Source: Halobellus clavatus (GTDB taxonomy: Archaea > Halobacteriota > Halobacteria > Halobacteriales > Haloferacaceae). From it: a DNA stretch of 64,000 bases. Of this stretch, positions 16,464 to 24,844 are shown in pieces; the stretch's first letter is position 1, and the number at the start of each line of letters is the position of its first letter. The position numbers and the translations under genes are program-made. Location of the stretch: positions 248,001 through 312,000 of the forward strand of contig NZ_FNPB01000001.1 in NCBI RefSeq assembly GCF_900107195.1, read 5' to 3'. Below the pieces are notes generated by a model. It did not search any database. It saw only the letters and a program-made list of their open reading frames with translations, and had not been told where the DNA came from.

Positions 16464-17813
16464 TCAGTTCGAGACGGCGTCCAGGAAGCCCTGCGTCGCT
16501 GCGTCGACGTTGTAGGGCCCGGTGAACTCCGAGGAGATGACCTCGTTGAGCTGGGTCATCTTCTGGGAGGAGACGCCGAGTCCGTGCTGGAGGTTCGGCG
16601 GCCGGAACTCCGCGTCCGCGAAGTCCTCGGCGGTCTCCTGCAGGTACGGCCCGAAGGCGTCCATACTCACGTCGGTTCGCGTCGGGATCGAGCCCTTGTA
16701 CTGATTGAACGCGATCTGCGCTTCGGGGCTTCCGACGAACGCTTCCCAGGTCTTCGAGGCCTCGGGGGTCGGGTTGTTCGCCGGGTAGAGGAACGAGTCG
16801 AAGTGGAGGGTGTACATCCCTTCCGTGCCGGGGAACGTCTTGAAGCCCCAGTCCTCGTCGTACGCGAAGTCCTCGGTGTTACGGTAGGCACCCGCCGCCC
16901 AGTTACCCTGGTGGATGAACGCCGCGTTCCCGTTGATGATGTTCTGGTTCGACGCCGTCAGGTTCAGCGACGCCGCGTCGTCAGAGATGTAGTTTTCGAG
17001 CATCTCCGCGGTCGTCTCGAACGCCGCGCGGACGTCGCTCTCGGAGCCGTCGCCCGCGAGGAAGTCCATATAGGACTCATAGCCGTTGACGCCGAGCATC
17101 ACGGCGGCCCACAGCTGCGTCGTCGTCCACGTCCCGCCCATCGCGTGGGTCATCGGGACCGCGTCGGTCTCGCTGGCGACCGTCTCGAAGGCGTCGATGA
17201 GTGCGGAGGGACTGTTCAGCGACTCGACGTCGATGCCCGCATCCTCGACGACCGAGACGTTGTAGAACAGGCAGTTCAGGCGGTGCGATCCGAGCGGGAC
17301 GGCGCGGTAGCTCCCGTTCTGCTGGTGGAGCTCGATGGCCTCATCGACCATCACCTCCTCGAAGTTGTTCTCCTCCCAGACGTCGTCGACGCTGCCGAGG
17401 ACGCCCTCGTAGCGGAGGAGGTTCGGGCCGGGCCAGTTAGCGAACGCACCGGGCGGATCGTTGCTCTGCAGTCGGTTCGCGACGACCGCGTCGAGGTTCT
17501 GGTTCCCGCCACCGCCGATGGGGTTCATATCGAGGCCGACGTCGGGGTGTGCTTCCTCGAACGCGGCGGTGAGCGCCTCGGCCGCACGGGCACCGTCGCC
17601 GCCGGTCCATCCGTGGAGAACTTCGACGGGACCGCTGCTCCCGCCTCCGCCACCGCTCTCTGTTTCGGTTGCAGTGCTCTCGGCGGTGTCGTCGCCGCCA
17701 CCGCTGCCACCATTGCCGCTACAACCCGCGATACCTGCAAGCGCTGCGATCCCGGTTGCGTGAATAAACCGTCGCCGTGACCGCGAACGACCGTTGTCAC
17801 TGTTCGAAGACAT
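16464..17813 (-). CDS. Tat-exported lipoprotein, sugar-binding protein of the ABC importer
   Basis: This protein of about 449 residues begins with a twin-arginine signal (SRSRRRFIHATG), a hydrophobic core and a lipobox LAGIAGC, so it is exported folded and lipid-anchored, as usual in haloarchaea. A Gly/Ser/Thr-rich acidic linker precedes the extracellular solute-binding domain, which includes VEVLHGWTGGDGARAAEAL, typical of family 1 carbohydrate binders. The ATG at 17813 is preferred over an adjoining GTG at 17816 because a strong TATA-like stretch is centred 28 bases upstream. The bound sugar cannot be told from sequence. Confidence 0.93.
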   Translation of the reverse strand: MSSNSDNGRSRSRRRFIHATGIAALAGIAGCSGNGGSGGGDDTAESTATETESGGGGGSSGPVEVLHGWTGGDGARAAEALTAAFEEAHPDVGLDMNPIGGGGNQNLDAVVANRLQSNDPPGAFANWPGPNLLRYEGVLGSVDDVWEENNFEEVMVDEAIELHQQNGSYRAVPLGSHRLNCLFYNVSVVEDAGIDVESLNSPSALIDAFETVASETDAVPMTHAMGGTWTTTQLWAAVMLGVNGYESYMDFLAGDGSESDVRAAFETTAEMLENYISDDAASLNLTASNQNIINGNAAFIHQGNWAAGAYRNTEDFAYDEDWGFKTFPGTEGMYTLHFDSFLYPANNPTPEASKTWEAFVGSPEAQIAFNQYKGSIPTRTDVSMDAFGPYLQETAEDFADAEFRPPNLQHGLGVSSQKMTQLNEVISSEFTGPYNVDAATQGFLDAVSN

Positions 17814-17834
17814 CACTCATAATTTTTTACGACC

Positions 17835-17851
17835 CATATAATAAATTTTTA
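17835..17851 (-). promoter_or_regulatory. AT-rich core promoter of the sugar importer operon
   Basis: An unusually AT-rich run (17821-17860) contains a tttattatat element on the minus strand centred near 17841, 28 bases before the ATG at 17813. It drives the four-gene importer operon as a leaderless transcript. Confidence 0.6.
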
Positions 17852-18015
17852 TGTTGTCTTACCACACAGGAGTAATCCCGGCTAATACGGACGGATACCC
17901 GGACCTCCATAGTTTTCACCCCGAGAGTAACGCGGCGTCCCGGGGAGCCGGTCGTCGGTTCTTTATTGTCGATACCCCACCGCTTAGGTAGGACGACTGT
18001 GAGAGCGGACGTACG

Positions 18016-19071
18016 GTGGCGCTGAGAGAACCCGCGGCGAGCGTGGTCGAGTCCGTCGACGACGACCGGGCCGTCACGCTACTGGAATCGATCTACGAGC
18101 ACGACCTCCCTCCGGCAGTGCAGGATCTGGTCTCGGAGTATCAGAACTTCGAAGAAGCGCGATCGACGTTCCTGTGGAAGTGGATACACCACCTCGCGCC
18201 GAAGAACGTGATGCCGTTCGTCGACGAGTCCTACCGCGAGGCCATCGCGGTCGACAACACGATCCTCGTCATCTTCGTGACGGTCCTGGACGATCTGATC
18301 GAGAAGCACCGTGATTTCAGGACGTTCGACGCCATAACGGGCCTCATCCGCCTCAACGGCTGGAACGACAGTGCGGCCCTCGGTCGGTCGCTCGAACTGG
18401 CCGACGGCAGCGGGCGAGGGCCGCCCCGCGTCGACGAACCGTACGCCGCATTCGCCGTGCGTGTCTGGGAGACGCTCCTCGATAGACTGGAGCGCGCCCC
18501 AAAGTTCGACGAGTACGCCCCGCTCTTCCGGTTCGACGTCGGGCAAGTCGTCACGTCGATCGAGTACAGTAGACTGGCCATCGATCGACCGGAGCTGGCG
18601 ACCGTCGACGACCTCGGCCGGTATGAGTCCCACAATATGGGGATGCACAGTTTCCTCGATATCGATCTCATGCACACCGCTCCCGAGTACCGGAATCATC
18701 TCTCAGTCTTGCGGGAGGCTGTCGAAATCGCCCAACAGATGGCCCGGATCGGCAACTGGCTCAGCACCTGGGAACGGGAGGTCTACGAGGGCGACGTGAG
18801 CTCGGGCGTCGTCGTCTCGGCGGTCGAGCGTGACATCGTCGGCGTCGAGGAGCTCCCCGACCCGGCGGACCCGGACCCCGAGACGGCGAGCGAGGTGATC
18901 GAGCGGATCAACGAGCACGACCTCGAAACCGAGTTCCTCTCGCGATGGAACGACAAGTACCGCCGGCTCGTCGCACTCGACCGTACCGTCGACGAGATCG
19001 ACATCGGCCCGTTCATCGACGGCACCGAGGAAGTCCTCCGATACCACCTCGCGAGTCAGTGGTTCAATTAG
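18016..19071 (+). CDS. Putative class I terpene synthase-like protein
   Basis: This 351-residue, largely helical protein has no obvious name but carries the landmarks of class I terpene cyclases at the right spacing. It has an aspartate-rich DDLIE (Asp92-Asp93-x-x-Glu96), a candidate diphosphate-sensor Arg202, an NSE-type triad in NWLSTWERE (Asn247, Thr251, Glu255) and a C-terminal Arg342-Tyr343 pair. Arg202 precedes Asn247 by 45 residues; known bacterial cyclases have about 46. If correct, it would bind a prenyl diphosphate through Mg2+. The GTG start at 18016 is the only sensible one. It diverges from the sugar importer, and its 3' end overlaps the convergent gene by 8 bases. Function remains inference. 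Confidence 0.6.
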   Translation: MALREPAASVVESVDDDRAVTLLESIYEHDLPPAVQDLVSEYQNFEEARSTFLWKWIHHLAPKNVMPFVDESYREAIAVDNTILVIFVTVLDDLIEKHRDFRTFDAITGLIRLNGWNDSAALGRSLELADGSGRGPPRVDEPYAAFAVRVWETLLDRLERAPKFDEYAPLFRFDVGQVVTSIEYSRLAIDRPELATVDDLGRYESHNMGMHSFLDIDLMHTAPEYRNHLSVLREAVEIAQQMARIGNWLSTWEREVYEGDVSSGVVVSAVERDIVGVEELPDPADPDPETASEVIERINEHDLETEFLSRWNDKYRRLVALDRTVDEIDIGPFIDGTEEVLRYHLASQWFN

Positions 19072-19819
19072 CGCTCGACGGACGATCGCCGCCGAAGCGC
19101 TCGCGCTCGCGGCGGCATACGCGCACCCAGAGCGCGAGCAGGGAACTGTCGAGTCCGTACCGCGCGTCGGTGTCTCGCACCCACTCGTCGTCGGTGAAGA
19201 GCAGGTACTGAAACCGCCTGACCGTCGGGTCGAGATCCTCCAGCGCGAGGTCGCCGACGTAGTAGCCGACCGTCTGAGAGCGGGTCTCGGCGATCAACTC
19301 CGGCGGGACGCCGATGCCGCACTCGCCGGCGACGTAGTCGAACCACTCCAGGTGGAGGATCGCGTCCGCGAAGGCGAACCGATCGGCGAAGCCGGACACC
19401 GACTCGATGGCGGGACGACCGTGGGAGATGACGTCCTTCGGCCGACTGAACCGCGGGACTGAGAGGTGATCGATCGTTCGCGCGTACTGGTCAGCGACGC
19501 GCCTGAGCCGCCAGTCAGCGTAGGCGACCGGGGCGGTCAGCGGGAGTTCGTACCAGACGGGCGTCCACTCCAAAAACGGCAGGCCGAAGGCGGCGTCGGC
19601 ATAGAGGTCTGCGGCGACGAGTCGGTTCACCGCCGGCGCGACGTCTTCGCCGGTCCGACCGGCGCGCATCGCGGTCTCGGCCTCGTCGATGAACCCGGCG
19701 AGATCGCCGGTGTGGAACCCCATCCCGTCGGCGACCCGCAGGAGGTACTCGCCCCCGGGTCGGAACCAGTCGGCGAAATCCGCAGGCGTCCGCGCACGTA
19801 GTAATGAGAAGACGCTCAC
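19064..19819 (-). CDS. Conserved haloarchaeal protein of unknown function
   Basis: The protein has about 251 residues from the GTG at 19819. That start is chosen because a TATA box (19843-19850) lies 27 bases upstream; an ATG at 19906 would lie upstream of that TATA box. The sequence is rich in aromatic residues and Arg/Asp, has no signal peptide or membrane helix and shows no motif that I recognise. A cluster LEWTPVWYELPLTAPVAYADW and two short acidic runs stand out. It converges on the terpene-synthase-like gene with an 8-base overlap. A short direct-repeat array precedes its promoter. Function unknown. Confidence 0.65.
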   Translation of the reverse strand: MSVFSLLRARTPADFADWFRPGGEYLLRVADGMGFHTGDLAGFIDEAETAMRAGRTGEDVAPAVNRLVAADLYADAAFGLPFLEWTPVWYELPLTAPVAYADWRLRRVADQYARTIDHLSVPRFSRPKDVISHGRPAIESVSGFADRFAFADAILHLEWFDYVAGECGIGVPPELIAETRSQTVGYYVGDLALEDLDPTVRRFQYLLFTDDEWVRDTDARYGLDSSLLALWVRVCRRERERFGGDRPSSAN

Positions 19820-19842
19820 GGAAGACAGTACGGCGTCCGAAC

Positions 19843-19850
19843 CTATATAC
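19843..19850 (-). promoter_or_regulatory. TATA box of the unknown gene ending at 19064
   Basis: The element gtatatag on the minus strand is centred 27 bases before the GTG at 19819, giving a leaderless start. Three 22-bp direct repeats lie 20 bases further upstream. Confidence 0.6.
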
Positions 19851-19870
19851 CGTCGGTTCCGGGTTGATCC

Positions 19871-19936
19871 GCCGTCGATTCTGTGCCTGTCTGCCGTCGA
19901 TTCCAAGCCGCCCTGCCGTCGATTCTATGCCGACCG
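19871..19936. repeat. Three 22-bp tandem direct repeats upstream of a promoter
   Basis: Three back-to-back 22-base units each begin gccgtcgatt (19871, 19893, 19915); the last 12 bases are less conserved. The 22-base period is close to two helical turns, so a protein could contact all three on one face. They sit just upstream of the TATA box for the gene at 19064-19819. Confidence 0.7.
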
Positions 19937-19955
19937 ATCGCCGGCAGGGGGCCGA

Positions 19956-20525
19956 TCAGTGACCTTCTTCGGAGTCGTCGAGTTGCCCCGTCAGTCCCCA
20001 CTCGGCAGCACGCGAGCGGGCCTCAGCACGAGCCTCCTCGCGGATGGCTTCGATGCCCTCCGTATCGGCCAGAAAGGCTTCGACCGCGCTCGGCGCGTCC
20101 TCCTCAGAGACTCGTTCGTCCGGGGCAGCGGCGCGCGTGCGCTCGACGAGGGCGTCGTCCCCGGCGAGTCGTCGCGCCGGCGCGGTCGGGGCGACCCGGA
20201 ACTCGTCGACGCGGTGGGCCGCCGCCAGCGCCGAGGCGGGGAGTTCGTACAGTTCGGCGTGGAACAGTTCGCCCGTGAGCGCGTCGAGCGCGGCCGCGCC
20301 GCCGGCGTCGCTCCCGGGGTGGTACGCCAAGACCGGCACGCCCGCCTCGAAGGTGACGACGGCCCGTTCGTCGTCGCCGAGGAGGATCGATCCCTGCGGC
20401 TCGAAGACGACGTAGCCAGTGAGTTCGCGCGCCAGCACGTCGGCGAGGGTCGCGCCGACGTCCGCGTCGGTCCGGGACCGGCAGAGGTCGCCCTCGGGGA
20501 TGTGGCCGTCGGCGAGCATCCTCAC
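19956..20525 (-). CDS. Acidic PATAN/DUF4388-like protein partnered with a MinD-like ATPase
   Basis: The protein has 189 residues from a GTG at 20525 that overlaps the MinD-like stop; an ATG two codons later is the alternative. The central part (about residues 35-100) reads GYVVFEPQGSILLGDDERA, then VTFEAGVPVLAYHPG and a helix AAALDALTGEL. This resembles the strand-strand-helix pattern of PATAN/DUF4388 domains found in signalling proteins. The C-terminal third is a charged helical region. It is the last gene of the corrinoid-MinD operon. A role as adaptor for the ATPase is inference only. Confidence 0.6.
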   Translation of the reverse strand: MRMLADGHIPEGDLCRSRTDADVGATLADVLARELTGYVVFEPQGSILLGDDERAVVTFEAGVPVLAYHPGSDAGGAAALDALTGELFHAELYELPASALAAAHRVDEFRVAPTAPARRLAGDDALVERTRAAAPDERVSEEDAPSAVEAFLADTEGIEAIREEARAEARSRAAEWGLTGQLDDSEEGH

Positions 20526-21295
20526 GGACGGTCCGGCACGACGGCGCTCCGGAACCGATCGGCGACGCCCGCGGCATCACCGGCGCGCACGTCGAGCGCC
20601 GCCGCCGCCTCGTGGAATGCATCGGCGGCGGGGTCGCCCGGTGCGTGCGCGAGCAGCGGTTCCCCGGCGCGACGGGCCGCGCGCACGGCGTCGCTCTCGG
20701 GGACGCTCGCCAGCGTCGTGCCGCCGAAGTAGCGGGCGGCCTGGTCGGCGACGGCGTCGACGTCCTCGTCGGGGCGCGCGCGGTTGAACAGCACGCCGGC
20801 CGTCTCGGTGCCGTACGAACGGGCGTACTCCTGCACCTTCAGGCCGTCCGACAGCGAGGGCACCGTCGGCTGGAGCACGACGACGATCCGATCGGCCAGG
20901 ACGATCGGAAGCACGGCGCTCTTCGAGCCGAGTGCTGCCGGCGAGTCCAGGAGGAGGACGTCGGTGTCGGCCGCCAGTTCGGCGACCACGTCGCGGAGGA
21001 GCCCCGGATCCGCCGATTCGAACGCCGTGAGGCTCGTCCCGCAGGGCACCACAGACATCCCGAAGCGATCGTACACGGCCGCGGAGACCGGGACGTCGCG
21101 CTCGGCGAGCAGCAGGTCGTGCAGTGTGACGTCGGCGTCGTCGAGGCCGGTGTGAAAGAGGAGGTTCGCCATCCCGGTGTCGGCGTCGATGACCGTCACG
21201 TCGTATCGCTCTGCGAGCGCCATCCCGAGCGCCAGCGTGCTCGTCGTCTTTCCGGTGCCGCCCTTGCCGCTGGCGACCGCGAACGCTTCGACCAT
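20522..21295 (-). CDS. MinD/ParA-family ATPase
   Basis: This 257-residue P-loop ATPase begins directly with a deviant Walker A, SGKGGTGKTTS (signature Lys near residue 11). It continues with VIDADTGMANL and the Walker B-like LLLDSPAALGSKSA. Such proteins dimerise on ATP and position partners on membranes or DNA, or pattern cell structures. The ATG at 21295 is preferred over longer in-frame starts because homology begins there. It lies 64 bases after cobyric acid synthase and overlaps the PATAN-like gene. I see no clear C-terminal amphipathic membrane-targeting helix, so the true role is open. Confidence 0.88.
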   Translation of the reverse strand: MVEAFAVASGKGGTGKTTSTLALGMALAERYDVTVIDADTGMANLLFHTGLDDADVTLHDLLLAERDVPVSAAVYDRFGMSVVPCGTSLTAFESADPGLLRDVVAELAADTDVLLLDSPAALGSKSAVLPIVLADRIVVVLQPTVPSLSDGLKVQEYARSYGTETAGVLFNRARPDEDVDAVADQAARYFGGTTLASVPESDAVRAARRAGEPLLAHAPGDPAADAFHEAAAALDVRAGDAAGVADRFRSAVVPDRP

Positions 21296-21359
21296 ACCTG
21301 ACGCACGCGACACCCCCTCAAAAGTCTTCGAGTCCGAGGCGCAACGGCGGTGTTCGGCG

Positions 21360-22994
21360 CTACTCCCCCGGAACCGACGCGAGCAGGGCCGCAAGTGAAA
21401 CAGCGCCGACGAGGTCGGCAGCGCGCTCGAACGGGTCGGCACCGCGCGTTTCCCCGTGCAGTCGCTCGGGCGGGCGCTGGGGGCCCGCGTGCGCGAAGAC
21501 GCTGTTCACGAACGCCGCGCGCGCCGCCTCGTTCTCGAAGAGTCCGTGGAGGTAGGTCCCGAGCGTCTCGCCCGCGGCCGCGCCGAGCGTGAGCGGGTCC
21601 CGCCCCGCGGCCGTGAACGGGGTCGCGACCGGTCCCGCGCTGTCCGCCGCGTCGGCGGGCCGGGTCTCCCCGGCGTGGATCTCGTAGCCGGCGACGGTGC
21701 CGGACGCGCCGGCCAGCGGCCCGGTCCCCTCGAGCTCCCACTCGACGGGCGCGACACGCTTTCGGGCGGAGAACTCGGTCTCGACGGGGAGCAGGCCGAT
21801 CCCCTCGCGCGTCGCGTCCGCACCGACGCCTTCGACATCGGCGGCGACGAGGCGCTCGCCCAGGAGTTGATAGCCGCCGCAGAGGCCGACGATCGGGCCC
21901 TCGAAAGCCTGCAGTCGCTCGGAGAACCCGGCCTCGCGGAGCGCCTGCAGGTCGTCGGCGGTGTTCTTCGTCCCGGTGATGACGACGGCGTCGGCGCCGT
22001 CCAGCGAGGCATCGAGCGGAACGAACGCGACTCGGACGCCCGGTTCGGACGCGAGCGGGTCCAGATCGGCCGTGTTCGACGCGCGGGGAAGTCGCGGGAC
22101 TGCGACGGTGACGCTCCGGGCATCGGAGACGCCGTCGTCGTCGCCGCGGGTCTCGCGCTCGTCGGGGGCCGGCAGCGAGACGCTGTCCTCCTCGGGAAGC
22201 CCGGGGTCGTCGTACGGGAGCACAGCCAAGACCGGCACGCCCGTGCGGGCCTCGATTTCGTCGATGCCCGGTTCCAGGAGGGAGCGGTCGCCCCGAAATT
22301 TCGTGATCGCGACGCCGGCGACCCGCTCGCGGACGTCGTCGGGGAGGAGTTCGAGCGTCCCGAGGATCGACGCGAACACGCCACCGCGCTCGATGTCTGC
22401 GACGAGCAGGATCGACGCGTCCGAGAAGCGGGCGGTCTCGACGTTGGCGAGGTCGCGGTCGTGGAAGTTTATCTCGGCGATGGAGCCCGCGCCCTCGGCG
22501 ACGACGACGTCGTGCTCGGCCGCGAGCCGAGCGTGTGCCGCTTCGGCCGCCGCTCGGGCCCGCTCCCAGTGCGCGTCGTAGTACTCGCCGGCCGCATAGT
22601 GGCCGACGGCGACGCCGTCGACGACGACCTGTGACTCGCCCTCGCCGCGCGGCTTCAGGAGGACGGGATTGTGGTCGGTCGTCGGCTGGACCCTCGCCGC
22701 GCGCGCCTGGACGAACTGTGAGACGCCGATTTCGCCGAACGCCGGATCGTCGCGTTCGGCGGTGGCCGCCCCCTTGCTCGCTCGGACCGCGCCCGGGCGC
22801 ACGACTGCGCGGGCTTCGTTACTCATATTCTGTGCCTTGAACGGCGCGACGTCGACGCCGGCGTCGGCGAGGCGGCGACAGAGGCCGGCGGCGACCGTGC
22901 TCTTACCCACGTGGCTCGCCGTGCCCGCGACGAGGATCGTCTCTGCCGCGTCCGCGGTCGGCGCAGCGGCGTCGCCGTCGACCCCCGCGGGCAT
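21360..22994 (-). CDS. cbiP: Cobyric acid synthase (adenosylcobyric acid synthase, glutamine-hydrolysing)
   Basis: This 544-residue enzyme amidates adenosylcobyrinic acid a,c-diamide at four positions during cobamide synthesis. It has an N-terminal dethiobiotin-synthetase-like ATPase domain ([20 protein letters not shown], then [12 protein letters not shown]) and a C-terminal CobB/CobQ-type glutamine amidotransferase. The catalytic Cys is in [12 protein letters not shown] and the His in GTYLHGLFE. An acidic insert between the domains is typical of haloarchaea. Its start overlaps the stop of the adenosyltransferase gene by one base, so the two steps of corrinoid maturation are coupled. Confidence 0.95.
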   Translation of the reverse strand: MPAGVDGDAAAPTADAAETILVAGTASHVGKSTVAAGLCRRLADAGVDVAPFKAQNMSNEARAVVRPGAVRASKGAATAERDDPAFGEIGVSQFVQARAARVQPTTDHNPVLLKPRGEGESQVVVDGVAVGHYAAGEYYDAHWERARAAAEAAHARLAAEHDVVVAEGAGSIAEINFHDRDLANVETARFSDASILLVADIERGGVFASILGTLELLPDDVRERVAGVAITKFRGDRSLLEPGIDEIEARTGVPVLAVLPYDDPGLPEEDSVSLPAPDERETRGDDDGVSDARSVTVAVPRLPRASNTADLDPLASEPGVRVAFVPLDASLDGADAVVITGTKNTADDLQALREAGFSERLQAFEGPIVGLCGGYQLLGERLVAADVEGVGADATREGIGLLPVETEFSARKRVAPVEWELEGTGPLAGASGTVAGYEIHAGETRPADAADSAGPVATPFTAAGRDPLTLGAAAGETLGTYLHGLFENEAARAAFVNSVFAHAGPQRPPERLHGETRGADPFERAADLVGAVSLAALLASVPGE

Positions 22995-23707
22995 CAGTAC
23001 TCCGTGCCCTTCCGCGCCCGAATCCCCGCGTCGAAGGGGTGCTTCAGCTTCCGCACCTCAGTCACCAAATCGGCGTCGTCGAGGAGGTAGGTCGGCTCCG
23101 TGTGGCTCCCGGTCAGGACGAGTTCTAGGTTCTCGGGCGTGGCGTCGAGGAGGTCGAGCACGTCCGACTCGTCGAGGAGCCCCTGCTCGACGGCGTAGAG
23201 GATCTCGTCGAGGACGAGCAGGTGAACGCCGTCTTCGGGGTCGGCGTCGGGGGCGAGCGGTTCGGTCAAGTCGGCGTCGGCTGCGCCGGCGACGATCTCT
23301 TCGGCCCGAGCGAGCGCGCCGCGAGCCTTCGCGTGGTGCTCGTCGTCGTCGGAGCCGTCGAGCAGGCCGTGCCACCCGTAGTGGCCGGTGTTCTCATAGG
23401 AGATGCCCGGAACCGACGCGATGGCGTTGTACTCGCCGCGGACGCCCTCGACCGAATCAGCGCCGCCCTTCAGGAACTGGAGGACGTGCACGCGGTAGCC
23501 GTGCCCGGCGGCGCGGAACGCCATCCCGAGCGACGCCGTGGTCTTGCCCTTGCCGTCGCCCCACCACGCCTGCACGAGACCGAACTCCGCAGGGGCCGCG
23601 GGCTCGATCTCGTCCGCTGTCGGTCGAACGCCGCCGCCGGGCGTCTCGCGGCGCGTCGATTCGGGCGTGGGATCCTCGGGCGTCGATGACGAGTCTGCGT
23701 CTGTCAT
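22994..23707 (-). CDS. cobA: Cob(I)yrinic acid a,c-diamide adenosyltransferase (CobA/BtuR type)
   Basis: The 237-residue enzyme transfers the adenosyl group of ATP to reduced cobalt in corrinoids. After an acidic, low-complexity N-terminus of about 45 residues comes the P-loop [17 protein letters not shown] and then HVLQFLKGG, the hallmarks of the CobA/BtuR family. The [15 protein letters not shown] motif follows. The ATG at 23707 is preferred to an upstream TTG. It is the first gene of a four-gene operon (adenosyltransferase, cobyric acid synthase, MinD-like ATPase, PATAN-like protein). Confidence 0.94.
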   Translation of the reverse strand: MTDADSSSTPEDPTPESTRRETPGGGVRPTADEIEPAAPAEFGLVQAWWGDGKGKTTASLGMAFRAAGHGYRVHVLQFLKGGADSVEGVRGEYNAIASVPGISYENTGHYGWHGLLDGSDDDEHHAKARGALARAEEIVAGAADADLTEPLAPDADPEDGVHLLVLDEILYAVEQGLLDESDVLDLLDATPENLELVLTGSHTEPTYLLDDADLVTEVRKLKHPFDAGIRARKGTEY

Positions 23708-23848
23708 ACCGTTCGGGACGGGCGGCGTGGTCAAGAAAGCGACGCGTTGTGCAGATGTCGCGCCGCGGCCAGCAGAGGCGATCGATGCTCGAACCGCGGC
23801 GATGCGACAGGCAGCAGAACCGACCGACGCGTCGGGCGAACGGCCCGT

Positions 23849-24844
23849 TCAGTCGTCGGCGAGCGCTGCGTCGCCGCTGAGTTCCGCGGGCAGGTCGGCC
23901 GGCAGTCGGTCGCGGTTGTGCGGCGCGGAGAAGTCGATGGTGGGACCGGTCGGTACGATCCGCTTGGGGTTCAGATCCTCGTGACTCGAGTAGTAGTGTC
24001 GGGTGATGTGATCGATGTTCACCGTCTCGGCGATCTCGCCCAGCTGGTAGACTTCCTTCGTGTAGTTCCAGAGATTGGGGTACTCGTGGATCGCCTGTTG
24101 GTTGCACTTGAAGTGCGTGTGATAGACGTGGTCGAAGCGGACCAGGGTCGCGAACATCGCGACGTCGGCCTCGGTGAAGGTTTCGCCCGCGACGAAGCGC
24201 TGGTCTTCGAGGACCTCCTCCCAGTGGTCGAGTGCGTCGAAGAGGTCTTCGACCGCCGCGTCGTACGCTTCTTGGGTGTCGGCGAAGCCGGCACGGTAGA
24301 CGCCGTTGTTGATCGACTCGTAGACGTCGTCGATGATGGTGTCGATCTCGTCTTCACGGCCCTCGGGAAGGAGTTCGACGCCGTTCTCGTCGCCGAACGC
24401 GGTGACGAGCATCCGCATAATCTCGCGGGACTCATTGTTCACGATGGTCTCTTGCGCTGTGTCCCACAGGACGGGAACGGTCACGCGTCCGGTGAACTCG
24501 TGATCGGCGCGGGTGTAGATGTCCCGGAGGTATTCCTCACCGTAGAGCGGGTCGGGGTACTCCTCGGAGAACTCCCACCCGTCGTCGTAGCGCTCGGGTT
24601 CGACGATCGACAACGAGATGTCGTCGGTGAGACCGAGGAGTCGGCGGGTCATCGCCACGCGGTGTGCCCACGGGCAGGCCCGTGAGATGTAGACGTGGTA
24701 GCGACCGGACTCGGCCGGGTACTCGGCGTCGGGATCGTCCTGGATCCAGTCGCGGAACGTGGTCTCCTGCCGGTCGAATTCGCCGTCCTCGTTGGTCGTC
24801 TCGTATGCGTCTGTCCGCCACTCGCCGTCGACGAGCATGTTCAT
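23849..24844 (-). CDS. Glutathionyl-hydroquinone reductase-like (ECM4/YqjG) GST-family protein
   Basis: The 331-residue protein has a thioredoxin-fold N-terminal domain with the active Cys57 in SRACPWAHR and a helical GST C-terminal domain (FVAGETFTEADVAMFATL). Near the C-terminus the NPKRIVPTGP motif is typical of the ECM4/YqjG family. Family members remove glutathione from glutathionyl-hydroquinones. Haloarchaea use gamma-glutamylcysteine instead of glutathione, so that thiol is the likely cofactor here. A gshA-type gene lies 14 kb away at 37777. Start: ATG 24844, with a second in-frame ATG two codons later. Confidence 0.92.
   Translation of the reverse strand: MNMLVDGEWRTDAYETTNEDGEFDRQETTFRDWIQDDPDAEYPAESGRYHVYISRACPWAHRVAMTRRLLGLTDDISLSIVEPERYDDGWEFSEEYPDPLYGEEYLRDIYTRADHEFTGRVTVPVLWDTAQETIVNNESREIMRMLVTAFGDENGVELLPEGREDEIDTIIDDVYESINNGVYRAGFADTQEAYDAAVEDLFDALDHWEEVLEDQRFVAGETFTEADVAMFATLVRFDHVYHTHFKCNQQAIHEYPNLWNYTKEVYQLGEIAETVNIDHITRHYYSSHEDLNPKRIVPTGPTIDFSAPHNRDRLPADLPAELSGDAALADD

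Noticed and set aside
18016-19071. Identification as a phytoene or squalene synthase
   Set aside because: The two Asp-rich motifs of that family (DxxxD pairs) are not both present. The single DDxxE with an NxxxTxxxE triad fits terpene cyclases better.
19820-19906. N-terminal extension (29 codons) of the gene ending at 19064
   Set aside because: The extension would lie across and upstream of the TATA box at 19843-19850; the GTG at 19819 is placed exactly for a leaderless transcript.
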